From Pseudomonas marginalis (lineage in GTDB: Bacteria; Pseudomonadota; Gammaproteobacteria; Pseudomonadales; Pseudomonadaceae): a stretch of 64,000 bases of DNA. Where the stretch lies: the NCBI RefSeq assembly GCF_900105325.1, contig NZ_FNSU01000001.1, forward strand, positions 1,302,001 through 1,366,000. The letters are read 5' to 3'. A program made the translations under genes and the position numbers. Position 1 is the first letter of the stretch. The number at the start of each line of letters is the position of its first letter. Under the pieces are notes generated by a model that saw only the letters and a program-made list of their open reading frames with translations, was not told where the DNA came from and did no database searches. Of this stretch, positions 24,196 through 32,709 are shown one piece after another.

Positions 24196-26316
24196 TCAGA
24201 ACTCCAGCTCCGCGCTGAAGTAGAGTACGTGACGATGGTCGTAAGTGTTGTCGGCCCAGGTGGTGGGCTGGTTATCGAGGCGTTGTTGCAACATGCCGGC
24301 CAGCTCCACGTTGGCTTTGCCCAGGGCAATGCGCTTGGCCACCCGCAGGTCGACCCGTTCGAAACGATATTGGTTGAGTGCGTCGTCGCCATAGTAGAAC
24401 AGCGCGCTGGACCAACCTTGGCCCCATTCGCGCAACCAGCCGGCCGAGCCACTGTTACGCGCGGTCTGTGCTTTGTCCAGTGGGTTGCTGGTGGTGGCGT
24501 CGACATACGCGTAAGTCAGCCGCAGGCGGTCGGCGTTGCTCACGCGCCAGTCGAACTGGGACTCGGCGCCGGTGAAGCGTGAGCTGTTGGCGTTGCTGGC
24601 AATGTACTGGTTATTGCGCAGCGGCGAGCTGATCATGTCGGTGATTTCGTCGTAGAACACCTTCACGTCCATGTTCAGCCCGATGTCGGCAAAGAAGCCG
24701 TTGTAGCCCAGTTCCCGCGAGCGCATCAGTTCTTTGTCGAGGTTGCCCGGGCCCCGCGTCTTCACGAAGTACTGTCCGGAACTCTGCCCATAGGTCGGTG
24801 AGCTGAGGTTGGTGACGCGGTAGCTCCAGTTGACATTGTTCTCGAACATGTCCGGCGAACGGATGGCTTCCGAGTACACCGCGCGCAAGCCGTGGCGCGG
24901 GTTGATCAAATAGTTGACCGCCACCCTTGGCGTCAGCGAATGGCCGCTCAGGTGCGTGTCTTCGAACATGGCGCCGCCTTGCAGCAGCCAATGTTCACTG
25001 GCGCGCCATTCCAACTGGCCGAACAGGCGCCAGGTGGTATCGTCCAGGGTGCCGTTGAAGTAGGTATCGGAGTCGGCGCGGTCGTAGCGGTAATTCATGC
25101 CGCTGACCAGGCGCAGGCTGTCGGACAGGCTGAGGGTGTCCTGGATTTCCACATCGTAGCGGCTTTCGCGGGTGCTCTGGTCGATGTCGCCGCATACGCT
25201 CTGGTTGGCGCCGTTGCGCCACTGGTCCAGTACCTGGTTGGCCAAGGCTTGTTCGGCGGCGCTGCCCGGTGGTGCGGTGCCCTGGCTGTAGGTGTCCATA
25301 TGCCGGGCCAGCCGTTCGGCATAGTTGGGGTTGAGCTGCCACAACTGGGTCAGCTCGGGGCTGAACGAGACCTTGGCGTCACAGGCCTTCCAGATTTGCC
25401 GGCGGTCCCACTGCTGGGCCGAGCCTTGGATATACAGGCTGTGCTCTGGGTTGAAATCAAAGTTCCAGCGCAGGGAACCGGCGTAGTCCTTGGCCGTGAC
25501 ATCGGAATTGTCGCCGCCCTCGGTAATCCCGGCGAATACGGGGGTGTAGGTGTAAGGGCGCTGGTTGGTGCCTTCCTTGGCATTCAGTTGCCAGTCGATA
25601 CTCTGTTGCGCGTTCAAGGTCTGGCTCACTGCCAGGCTGAAGCGGTTGAGGCGACGGCCGTCTCGGCGGTCGGCGCCAACGGCATCGCTGTCAAAGCCAT
25701 CGTCCTGTTGCCCGGACAGCGACAGGCGCAGATCGCCGGTTTCCCAGCCCACGCCCTGGCTGGCATAAAAGTCATTGATACCGCGCTCACCGCGAATCAC
25801 CTTCACCCGTGAGCCATGGCTGTTGGCCGGTGAGCGCGTGAGGATATTGACCACCGCCATCAAGGCATTCGCCCCGTAGCTGACGGTGTTGGGGCCGCGG
25901 AAGACCTCGATGCGCTCGATGTCTTCCATCGCCACCGGAATGTCGCTCCAGTCCACCGTGGCCAGGCCGGCGCGGTACACCGAACGCCCGTCGATCAACA
26001 CCTGCATGCGTCGCGCATCGCTGGCGCTGGTGCCGTGGTAGTTCACCGCCGCCTGGTTGCCGGTGGTGTAGCCGACCATCATCCCCGGCACCAGGCGCAG
26101 CAGCTCGCTGATATCCCTTGCGCCGCTGGCCTTGATCAACTCGCTGTCGATCACGGTCATGCTGCCCGGCACGGCGGCGGCCGATTGCTTGAGGCGCGTG
26201 GCGGTCAAGACCTGCGGCAGCGGCTGGCTGTCGAGGAACAGGTCGTCAGCCAGCGCAGGTGCACTGCACAACAGCATAAGCAGTAGAGATGAACGGGAAG
26301 GAGGGCCCAAATACAC
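24196..26316 (-). CDS. TonB-dependent outer membrane receptor
   Basis: This receptor of about 706 residues has a short signal peptide (LLLMLLCSAPALA), a plug domain (QVLTATRLKQSAAAVPGSMTVID..., MQVLIDGRSVY, DIERIEVFRGPNTVSYGANALMAVVNILTRSP) and a beta-barrel ending in aromatic Phe (YFSAELEF). The TonB box is probably the LPQVLTATR stretch. There is no N-terminal signalling extension, so it does not act through an anti-sigma factor. The GTG start at 26316 has AAGG 8 nt upstream; TTG 26310 and ATG 26277 are alternatives. The barrel has four Cys and no siderophore-specific hallmark I can name. The open frame continuing upstream is antisense to gpsA. Confidence 0.88.
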   Translation of the reverse strand: MYLGPPSRSSLLLMLLCSAPALADDLFLDSQPLPQVLTATRLKQSAAAVPGSMTVIDSELIKASGARDISELLRLVPGMMVGYTTGNQAAVNYHGTSASDARRMQVLIDGRSVYRAGLATVDWSDIPVAMEDIERIEVFRGPNTVSYGANALMAVVNILTRSPANSHGSRVKVIRGERGINDFYASQGVGWETGDLRLSLSGQQDDGFDSDAVGADRRDGRRLNRFSLAVSQTLNAQQSIDWQLNAKEGTNQRPYTYTPVFAGITEGGDNSDVTAKDYAGSLRWNFDFNPEHSLYIQGSAQQWDRRQIWKACDAKVSFSPELTQLWQLNPNYAERLARHMDTYSQGTAPPGSAAEQALANQVLDQWRNGANQSVCGDIDQSTRESRYDVEIQDTLSLSDSLRLVSGMNYRYDRADSDTYFNGTLDDTTWRLFGQLEWRASEHWLLQGGAMFEDTHLSGHSLTPRVAVNYLINPRHGLRAVYSEAIRSPDMFENNVNWSYRVTNLSSPTYGQSSGQYFVKTRGPGNLDKELMRSRELGYNGFFADIGLNMDVKVFYDEITDMISSPLRNNQYIASNANSSRFTGAESQFDWRVSNADRLRLTYAYVDATTSNPLDKAQTARNSGSAGWLREWGQGWSSALFYYGDDALNQYRFERVDLRVAKRIALGKANVELAGMLQQRLDNQPTTWADNTYDHRHVLYFSAELEF

Positions 26317-26468
26317 GACATGGCCTTGATAGTGACGGATAGCCGTCCATGTTAACCGAGGCGAGGCTATTTGCCAGTCGCCGCCCTTGCAATTCCGTCC
26401 CACAGGCGTGGCATTTCCCGACAGGCCCACGATTTGATACGGGGGCTGGCCGCAAGCGGGTCGCCCCG

Positions 26469-26474
26469 TATAAT
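26469..26474 (+). promoter_or_regulatory. Possible gpsA -10 box
   Basis: A perfect TATAAT lies 37 bp before the gpsA ATG in the divergent region with the TonB receptor gene. No good -35 hexamer is 16-18 bp upstream, so the promoter is tentative. Confidence 0.35.
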
Positions 26475-26511
26475 GCCGCCATCGCCACTGGTATGGATTA
26501 ACGGATTGCAT

Positions 26512-27537
26512 ATGACTGAACAGCGCCCTATTGCGGTCCTGGGAGGCGGAAGTTTTGGTACCGCCGTGGCTAACCTGCTGGCCGAGAACGGTCATGCGGT
26601 GCGCCAGTGGATGCGCGATCCCGAGCAGGCCGAGGCCATTCGCGTACACCGCGAAAACCCGCGTTACCTTAAAGGCATCAAGATTCATCCGGCGGTCGAG
26701 CCGGTCACCGACCTGTTGGCCACCCTGGCGGACTGCGACCTGTGCTTTGTTGCGCTGCCTTCCAGCGCCTTGCGCGCGGTGCTGGCGCCCCATGCCGAGC
26801 GCCTGGCGGGCAAGCTGCTGGTCAGCCTGACCAAGGGCATCGAGGCGCAGACCTTCAAGTTGATGAGCGAAATCCTCGCCGAGATCGCCCCCCAGGCGCG
26901 CATTGGCGTGCTGTCCGGGCCGAACCTGGCGCGGGAAGTCGCCGAGCACGCGCTGACCGCCACGGTGATCGCCAGCGAGGATGAGGCGTTGTGCGAGCGC
27001 GTCCAGGCGGTGCTGCATGGCCGGACCTTCCGCGTGTACGCCAGTGGCGACCGCTTTGGCGTGGAACTGGGCGGGGCGCTGAAAAACGTCTACGCGATCA
27101 TCGCCGGCATGGCGGTGGCGCTGGGCATGGGCGAAAACACCAAGAGCATGCTGATTACCCGTGCCCTGGCGGAAATGACCCGCTTCGCGGTGAACCAGGG
27201 CGCCAACCCCATGACCTTCCTGGGCCTGGCCGGCGTGGGCGACTTGATCGTCACCTGCTCGTCGCCGAAAAGCCGCAACTACCAGGTGGGTTTCGCCCTG
27301 GGCCAGGGCCTGAGCCTGGAAGACGCGGTGACGCGCCTGGGTGAAGTGGCCGAAGGGGTCAACACCCTCAAGGTGCTCAAGGCCAAGGCCCAGGAAGTCG
27401 GCGTGTACATGCCGCTGGTCGCCGGGCTGCACGCGATCCTGTTTGAAGGGCGCACCTTGAACCAGGTCATCGAGTTGCTGATGCGGGCCGAGCCCAAAAC
27501 CGACGTCGACTTTATTTCCACCAGTGGTTTCAACTGA
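26512..27537 (+). CDS. gpsA: Glycerol-3-phosphate dehydrogenase (NAD(P)+)
   Basis: This 341-residue cytoplasmic enzyme reduces dihydroxyacetone phosphate to sn-glycerol-3-phosphate for phospholipid synthesis. The N-terminal Rossmann motif is VLGGGSFGTAVANLL; later motifs SLTKGIEAQT, SGPNLAREVAE, LGGALKNVYAI and GLAGVGDLIVTCSSPKSRN are family hallmarks. The start at 26512 is chosen over the in-frame ATG at 26371. It begins a plus-strand run with the DUF4389 gene and sixA, spaced by 10 bp and a 4-bp overlap. Confidence 0.97.
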   Translation: MTEQRPIAVLGGGSFGTAVANLLAENGHAVRQWMRDPEQAEAIRVHRENPRYLKGIKIHPAVEPVTDLLATLADCDLCFVALPSSALRAVLAPHAERLAGKLLVSLTKGIEAQTFKLMSEILAEIAPQARIGVLSGPNLAREVAEHALTATVIASEDEALCERVQAVLHGRTFRVYASGDRFGVELGGALKNVYAIIAGMAVALGMGENTKSMLITRALAEMTRFAVNQGANPMTFLGLAGVGDLIVTCSSPKSRNYQVGFALGQGLSLEDAVTRLGEVAEGVNTLKVLKAKAQEVGVYMPLVAGLHAILFEGRTLNQVIELLMRAEPKTDVDFISTSGFN

Positions 27538-27547
27538 GGAACGCGCC

Positions 27548-27895
27548 ATGAACGATCCAAAAGCAGCCCCCAAGTACGAGTCCATTGTCCTGCGCATCCT
27601 GTGGATGCTGGTGTTTGCCCTGGTGTGGCAGGTGGCGCAGTTCCTGCTCGGCGCATTGGTGGTGGTGCAGTTGATCTACCGCCTGGTCTACAGCGCGCCG
27701 AACCTGGGCCTGATGAACTTCGGCGACAGCTTCAGCCAGTTTCTTGCCCAGATCGGCCGCTTTGGCAGCTTCCACACCGAGCAGAAGCCCTGGCCGTTCG
27801 CCGACTGGCCAACCCCGCGCGCTCCCGAGGGCGAAGCCGCCCACAGCGTGCCGCCGGCGCCGCACCCGGTGCGGGATGAGGAGCCGAAGCTATGA
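27548..27895 (+). CDS. DUF4389 domain membrane protein
   Basis: This 115-residue protein has one long hydrophobic region (LRILWMLVFALVWQVAQFLLGALVVVQLIY, probably a helical hairpin) and the conserved tail motif KPWPFADWP typical of DUF4389 proteins of Pseudomonas. The C-terminus is Pro/Glu-rich and variable. The role is unknown. It overlaps sixA by 4 bp and follows gpsA by 10 bp, so the three are probably cotranscribed. Confidence 0.82.
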   Translation: MNDPKAAPKYESIVLRILWMLVFALVWQVAQFLLGALVVVQLIYRLVYSAPNLGLMNFGDSFSQFLAQIGRFGSFHTEQKPWPFADWPTPRAPEGEAAHSVPPAPHPVRDEEPKL

Positions 27896-28341
27896 AGGTG
27901 TGGGTCTTGCGTCACGGTGAGGCCGAGGCGCATGCCCGCACGGATGCCGAGCGCAACCTCACCGAACATGGCCGCGCCGAGGTGTTGCGCAGTGCGGCGC
28001 ACCTGATCGGCCAGCCGCTCAGCGCGATCATTGCCAGCCCGTACGTGCGCGCGCAGCAGACTGCACAGCTGGTGCGGGACGCGTTGGGTTTTGCGCCGGA
28101 CATCCGCACGGTGCCTTGGCTCACGCCGGAGGGCAATCCGCTGGAGGTCCTGAGCAAGCTCGACAGTGATGACAACGTGCTGCTGGTCAGTCATCAGCCC
28201 CTGGTCGGCAGCTTGATCAGTTTTCTGCAGCATGGCCATCAGCGCCAGCCGCAGCCGATGTCCACCGCCAGCCTGGCAGAGCTTGAGGGCGACTTCCCGC
28301 TGGCGGGGTTGATGAGCCTGGTCAGCGTGAAGAATCCGTAG
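27892..28341 (+). CDS. sixA: Phosphohistidine phosphatase SixA
   Basis: This 149-residue histidine phosphatase has the catalytic RHGEAE motif (His8) and a second conserved histidine in LLVSHQPLVGSL. Such proteins remove phosphate from histidine residues of phosphotransfer proteins, including Hpt domains and PTS carriers. The length and short-form fold match SixA. Confidence 0.92.
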   Translation: MKVWVLRHGEAEAHARTDAERNLTEHGRAEVLRSAAHLIGQPLSAIIASPYVRAQQTAQLVRDALGFAPDIRTVPWLTPEGNPLEVLSKLDSDDNVLLVSHQPLVGSLISFLQHGHQRQPQPMSTASLAELEGDFPLAGLMSLVSVKNP

Positions 28342-28459
28342 GCTACCGCCAGGCCACAGAGGATCGGGTCTTATGTCCGTCGCTTTTCGTTGGAGCGAGC
28401 GCAGCGAGGCAGTTGTGTGGCAGGATTAGGGCCGTAATAAAACCAATAAGGACAATTCC

Positions 28460-28903
28460 ATGAGCTTGTGGCGCACCCAACCGAATATCGAGCAACTCAA
28501 TGCCGGCCAGAAAAACACCATCGGTGAACTGCTGGACATCCGTTTTGAAAGCTTCGACGAGGAATCCCTCACCGCCAGCATGGTGGTCGACCACCGCACT
28601 CACCAGCCCTACGGCCTGCTGCATGGCGGTGCGTCGGTGGTTCTGGCCGAGAGCGTCGGCTCCGTGGCGGCCTATTTGTGCATCGACCCGAGCAAGTTCT
28701 ATTGCGTGGGCCTGGAGGTCAACGCCAATCACCTGCGCGGTGTGCGCAGCGGGCGGGTGACGGCGGTGGCCAAGGCGATCCATATCGGCCGCACCACCCA
28801 GGTCTGGGACATTCGCCTGACCACCGATGACGGCAAGTGCAACTGTGTCTCACGGCTGACCATGGCCGTGGTGCCTTTGGGCGAAACCCCTCCGGCGCGA
28901 TAG
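28460..28903 (+). CDS. Hotdog-fold thioesterase (YdiI/EntH-like)
   Basis: This 147-residue thioesterase has the HGGASVVLAESVGSVAA motif with the catalytic Glu of the 4-hydroxybenzoyl-CoA thioesterase class II (Arthrobacter-type) group, to which YdiI and EntH belong. The substrate is uncertain. AAGGA lies 10 nt before the ATG. Two alpha/beta hydrolase genes follow on the same strand. Confidence 0.88.
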   Translation: MSLWRTQPNIEQLNAGQKNTIGELLDIRFESFDEESLTASMVVDHRTHQPYGLLHGGASVVLAESVGSVAAYLCIDPSKFYCVGLEVNANHLRGVRSGRVTAVAKAIHIGRTTQVWDIRLTTDDGKCNCVSRLTMAVVPLGETPPAR

Positions 28904-29000
28904 GTGTGGCGTGAGTGTCATCATTCCTGGCAGTTACAGTCATTGCTGTGGGGCTTGGGCCTGGTGACAATCAATCTCGGTTTTTGCAGATGGATCCGCT

Positions 29001-29804
29001 ATGTCGCAGCACGTGTTTTTTGCCCACGCCAATGGCTTCCCCTCGGCCACCTACGGCAAGCTGTTTGCCGCCCTGGCCCCGGAGTATGCGGTGGCTCACT
29101 TGCCGCAACACGGTCACGACCCCAGGTTTCCAGTGGACGATAACTGGCAGAACCTGGTGGACGAGTTGATCCATCATCTGGAGCAGCAACCGCAGCCCGT
29201 CTGGGGCGTGGGCCACTCCCTGGGTGGCGTGCTGCATTTGCACGCGGCCCTGCGCTGCCCGCAGCTGTATCGCGGGGTAGTGATGCTCGATTCGCCGGTA
29301 TTGACCCGCGCCGACCGTTGGGTGATCCGCGCCGCCAAGCGCTTCGGTTTTATCGACCGCCTCACGCCGGCCGGCCGTACCCTGGGCCGTCGTGAGGAAT
29401 TCAGCGACCTGGACGCCGCGCGCAGCTACTTCGCCGGCAAGACCCTGTTCCGAGGCTTCGACCCGGAATGCTTCGACGCCTACCTGCAACACGGCCTGTA
29501 CCAGGCGGGTGATCGCCTGCGCCTGCGTTTCGACCCGGCCACCGAAATCAGCATCTACCGGGGCGTGCCCCACACCAGTCCCGGCCAGGTGCGCCAATTG
29601 AAAGTGCCGCTGGCGGTGGTGCGCGGTCGCCAGAGCCGCGTGGTGATGCGTCACCACGCCAGCGGCGTCGACCGTCTGCCCATGGGCGAAATGCTCACCA
29701 TGCCCGGCGGCCATATGTTTCCCCTCGAACGCCCCCAGGACACCGCGACCTTGATCAAGACCCTGTTCGCCCGCTGGGAAGCCCGGGAGCGCAGCTGCGC
29801 ATGA
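29001..29804 (+). CDS. Alpha/beta hydrolase
   Basis: This 267-residue hydrolase has the nucleophile elbow GVGHSLGGVLH and the catalytic His in MPGGHMFPLERP. An early HANGF oxyanion segment matches the family. The substrate is unknown. It overlaps the next hydrolase gene by 4 bp (ATGA), so the two are translationally coupled although their sequences are only distantly alike. Confidence 0.88.
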   Translation: MSQHVFFAHANGFPSATYGKLFAALAPEYAVAHLPQHGHDPRFPVDDNWQNLVDELIHHLEQQPQPVWGVGHSLGGVLHLHAALRCPQLYRGVVMLDSPVLTRADRWVIRAAKRFGFIDRLTPAGRTLGRREEFSDLDAARSYFAGKTLFRGFDPECFDAYLQHGLYQAGDRLRLRFDPATEISIYRGVPHTSPGQVRQLKVPLAVVRGRQSRVVMRHHASGVDRLPMGEMLTMPGGHMFPLERPQDTATLIKTLFARWEARERSCA

Positions 29805-30655
29805 GCACACCCGTCGAAGAGGTTCGCCTGAGCCTGCCGCACATTGAGTTGGCGGCCCATCTGTTTGGCCCCGAGGACGGTTTGCCGGTGATCGCCCTGC
29901 ATGGCTGGCTGGACAATGCCAACAGCTTTGCACGCCTGGCGCCGAAGCTTGCGGGTTTGCGTATCGTGGCGCTGGACATGGCCGGCCATGGGCATTCGGC
30001 GCATCGTCCTACAGGTGCCGGTTATGCCTTGTGGGATTACGTCCACGACGTGCTGCACGTTGCCGAGCAACTGGGCTGGAAACGTTTTGCATTACTCGGC
30101 CACTCCCTCGGCGCCATCGTGTCCCTGGTGCTGGCCGGTGCCTTGCCGGAACGGGTGACGCACCTGGGTTTGATTGACGGCGTGATCCCGCCCACTGCCA
30201 GCGGTGAGAACGCCGCCGAGCGCCTGGGCATGGCCTTGCAGGCGCAATTGAATCTGCAGGATAAGCGCAAGCCGGTCTACACCACCCTCGACCGGGCGGT
30301 TGAGGCACGTATGAAAGGTTTGGTCGCTGTGAGCCGTGAAGCCGCAGAACTGCTGGCCCAGCGCGGTTTGATGCCGGTGCCGGGTGGTTATACCTGGCGC
30401 TCGGACAGTCGCCTGACCCTGGCATCGCCGATGCGCCTGACCGATGAGCAGGCGATGGCTTTCGTGCGCCGCGTGGGTTGCCCTACGCAGTTGGTGGTCG
30501 CCGCCGATGGCATGTTGGCGAAACATCCCGAATTGCTTTCCCAGCTACCCTTTACGGTAACCACGTTGCCGGGTGGCCATCATTTACACCTGAATGATGA
30601 GCCTGGTGCGGTCCTTGTTGCAGACTGTTTCAATCGGTTCTTCTCCGCGCCTTGA
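29801..30655 (+). CDS. Alpha/beta hydrolase
   Basis: This 284-residue hydrolase has the oxyanion motif ALHGWLDNANSF, the nucleophile elbow LLGHSLGAIVS and the catalytic His in LPGGHHLHLND. It resembles the HGWLDN-type serine hydrolases of unknown physiological substrate. It is coupled to the hydrolase gene upstream. Confidence 0.88.
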   Translation: MSTPVEEVRLSLPHIELAAHLFGPEDGLPVIALHGWLDNANSFARLAPKLAGLRIVALDMAGHGHSAHRPTGAGYALWDYVHDVLHVAEQLGWKRFALLGHSLGAIVSLVLAGALPERVTHLGLIDGVIPPTASGENAAERLGMALQAQLNLQDKRKPVYTTLDRAVEARMKGLVAVSREAAELLAQRGLMPVPGGYTWRSDSRLTLASPMRLTDEQAMAFVRRVGCPTQLVVAADGMLAKHPELLSQLPFTVTTLPGGHHLHLNDEPGAVLVADCFNRFFSAP

Positions 30656-30704
30656 CTTGGGGCGGTCAACTGCCGAGGCTGGGCGGATTGAAAGGGAGTC
30701 AACC

Positions 30705-30761
30705 ATGAACCAACTCAACACTGCTGCGACCTCCGATGGCCAGGGCTCACCGATCCGATGA
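30705..30761 (+). CDS. Possible 18-residue leader ORF coupled to the DUF4892 gene
   Basis: A tiny frame MNQLNTAATSDGQGSPIR starts at 30705 behind a strong AAGGGAG site, and its stop overlaps the next gene's ATG (ATGA at 30758-30761). The DUF4892 gene has no good site of its own, so translation may be handed on by the leader. The peptide itself may have no function. Confidence 0.45.
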   Translation: MNQLNTAATSDGQGSPIR

Positions 30762-31576
30762 GCCTGCGTAAAGGATGTATACGTGCCCTCGGACTGTGCT
30801 GTTTCAGCCCCTTGGTGTTCGCCGCCGATGTGCCGGGAAGCCAGGACCTGCCTGCCGTGGCCCGTCAGGTCGACGCACAGATCGTCGATTACCGTCCCGC
30901 TGAAGAAAAGGAACGCATCTACCCCATGGGGGCGATCCGCAAGATCAGTGGCCAGTTGCGTTATGAGGGCCAGGCCACCGCCCGTGGGCAAGCCACAGCG
31001 ATTACCTACGAGCTGCCTGCCGAACACACCTCCAGTGCTGCGTTCACGTCGACGCGCGAAGCGTTGCAGGCCAACGGCGCGCAGTTGTTGTTCTGGTGCC
31101 AGGCCCGCGATTGCGGTGAAAGCAGCCTGTGGGCCAACGAAGTGTTCGGTAATGCCAAGCTGGTAGGTGCCGACGGCCAGCAGGAATACCTGCTGCTGCG
31201 TCTCGCCGCCCCGCAGGAAAACTCCCTGGTGGCCATCTACGGCATCACCCGAGGCAACCGTCGTGCCTACCTGCATGTGGAGCAGTTGGATGCCGGCGCA
31301 CCGCTGGGCGACCTGCTGCCCACCTCGGCCACCTTGTTGCGCGAGCTCAAAAGCACCGGTGAGCTGGATTTCCCCGCGCTTGGCGGCGACCCCGACGACA
31401 CCTGGCTGACCCTGATTTCCCGGGGCTTGAACCTCGATACGACCTTGCGCGTCAGCCTGACCGGCCCGAAAGCCGAAGCCTGGCGCCAGGCTTTGGTCGA
31501 CAAAGGCGTGCGCGCCGCGCGCCTGGAAACCGGCAGCACTGAAACCAAAGGCCTGCACCTGCATCTGATACGCTGA
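30758..31576 (+). CDS. DUF4892 domain-containing exported protein
   Basis: This 272-residue protein has a signal peptide ending near PLVFAA (residue 23) and a mature domain (LPAVARQVDAQIVDYRPAEEKERIYPMGAIRKISGQLRYEGQ...) that fits DUF4892. Its C-terminal part (about 200-272) resembles an OmpA-independent alpha/beta module; no catalytic motif is seen. It is probably periplasmic and of unknown function. An AI-2E permease gene follows after 71 bp. Confidence 0.75.
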   Translation: MSLRKGCIRALGLCCFSPLVFAADVPGSQDLPAVARQVDAQIVDYRPAEEKERIYPMGAIRKISGQLRYEGQATARGQATAITYELPAEHTSSAAFTSTREALQANGAQLLFWCQARDCGESSLWANEVFGNAKLVGADGQQEYLLLRLAAPQENSLVAIYGITRGNRRAYLHVEQLDAGAPLGDLLPTSATLLRELKSTGELDFPALGGDPDDTWLTLISRGLNLDTTLRVSLTGPKAEAWRQALVDKGVRAARLETGSTETKGLHLHLIR

Positions 31577-31647
31577 CCGCAACAGGGCGAACGGACCCGT
31601 GCCGTTCGCCTAAGCTCTCTTCCTACAGCCTTTTCTAGAGATACCCC

Positions 31648-32709
31648 ATGCTCAATAACGATCGCCTGCTGGTGCAAATCCTGCTGCTGGTGCTGTTTGG
31701 TGCCAGCTTCTGGGTGATGGCGCCGTTCTGGTCGGCGCTGTTCTGGGGGGCGGTGCTGGCGTTTGCCAGTTGGCCGCTGATGGTGCTGCTGACCCGCGCG
31801 CTGGGTGGCCGTGAATCCCTGGCCGCCGGCATCCTGACCCTGGGCTGGATGTTGCTGGTGGCGGTGCCGCTGGTATGGCTGGGGTTCAATCTCGCGGACC
31901 ATGTGCGCGATGCCGTGGCGTTGATCAAGGATATTCAGGTCGATGGGCTGCCCGAGGCGCCAGCCTGGTTGGGGGCGATTCCCTTTGTGGGGGAACGCCT
32001 GGTCGGCATGTGGAACAGCATCGACGAGCAGGGCGCGGCGCTGATGGTCAGCCTCAAGCCGTACCTGGGGCAGGTGGGCAATTGGCTGTTGGCGCGCAGT
32101 GCGCAGATCGGCGGCGGCATCCTCGAACTGACCCTGAGCCTGGTGTTCGTGTTCTTTTTTTATCGTGATGGGCCGCGTCTGGCGATGTTCGTGCATCGCT
32201 TGCTGGAACGACTGATCGGTGACCGTGCCGGTTACTACATCGAACTGGTGGCCGGTACGGTGCAGCGGGTGGTCAACGGTGTGATCGGCACTGCCGCCGC
32301 CCAGGCCCTGCTGGCACTGATCGGCTTCCTGATCGCCGGCGTGCCGGGTGCGTTGGTGCTGGGGATCGTGACGTTCCTGCTCAGCCTGATCCCGATGGGC
32401 CCGCCGCTGGTATGGATCCCGGCCACGGCCTGGCTGGCGTGGAAAGGCGACTACACCTATGCGGTGTTCCTTGGCGTGTGGGGGACGTTCATCATCAGCG
32501 GCGTGGACAACGTGCTCAAGCCCTACCTGATCAGCCGTGGCGGCAACCTGCCGCTGGTGATCGTGTTGCTCGGGGTCTTCGGCGGCTTGATTGCCTTTGG
32601 CTTTATCGGCCTGTTTATCGGCCCGACCCTGCTGGCCGTGGCCTACAGCCTGCTGATGGATTGGAGCGCAACCCAGGCCCAGGTTCGGCGTGAAGACAAG
32701 CCCCTTTAA
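31648..32709 (+). CDS. AI-2E family transporter
   Basis: This 353-residue polytopic membrane protein has paired N-terminal helices (about 8-60), an amphipathic soluble region (about 85-155) and C-terminal helices with FLLSLIPMGPPLVWIPATAWL and the IGLFIGPTLLAVAYSLL tail, the pattern of the AI-2E/YdiK family. Members export diverse substrates; the autoinducer name should not be taken literally. Its stop overlaps the convergent kinase gene by 4 bp. Confidence 0.87.
   Translation: MLNNDRLLVQILLLVLFGASFWVMAPFWSALFWGAVLAFASWPLMVLLTRALGGRESLAAGILTLGWMLLVAVPLVWLGFNLADHVRDAVALIKDIQVDGLPEAPAWLGAIPFVGERLVGMWNSIDEQGAALMVSLKPYLGQVGNWLLARSAQIGGGILELTLSLVFVFFFYRDGPRLAMFVHRLLERLIGDRAGYYIELVAGTVQRVVNGVIGTAAAQALLALIGFLIAGVPGALVLGIVTFLLSLIPMGPPLVWIPATAWLAWKGDYTYAVFLGVWGTFIISGVDNVLKPYLISRGGNLPLVIVLLGVFGGLIAFGFIGLFIGPTLLAVAYSLLMDWSATQAQVRREDKPL

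Noticed and set aside
26317..27597. N-terminal extension of the TonB receptor frame antisense through gpsA
   Set aside because: The extension overlaps an intact gpsA and lacks any domain; the signal peptide at 26316 marks the real start.
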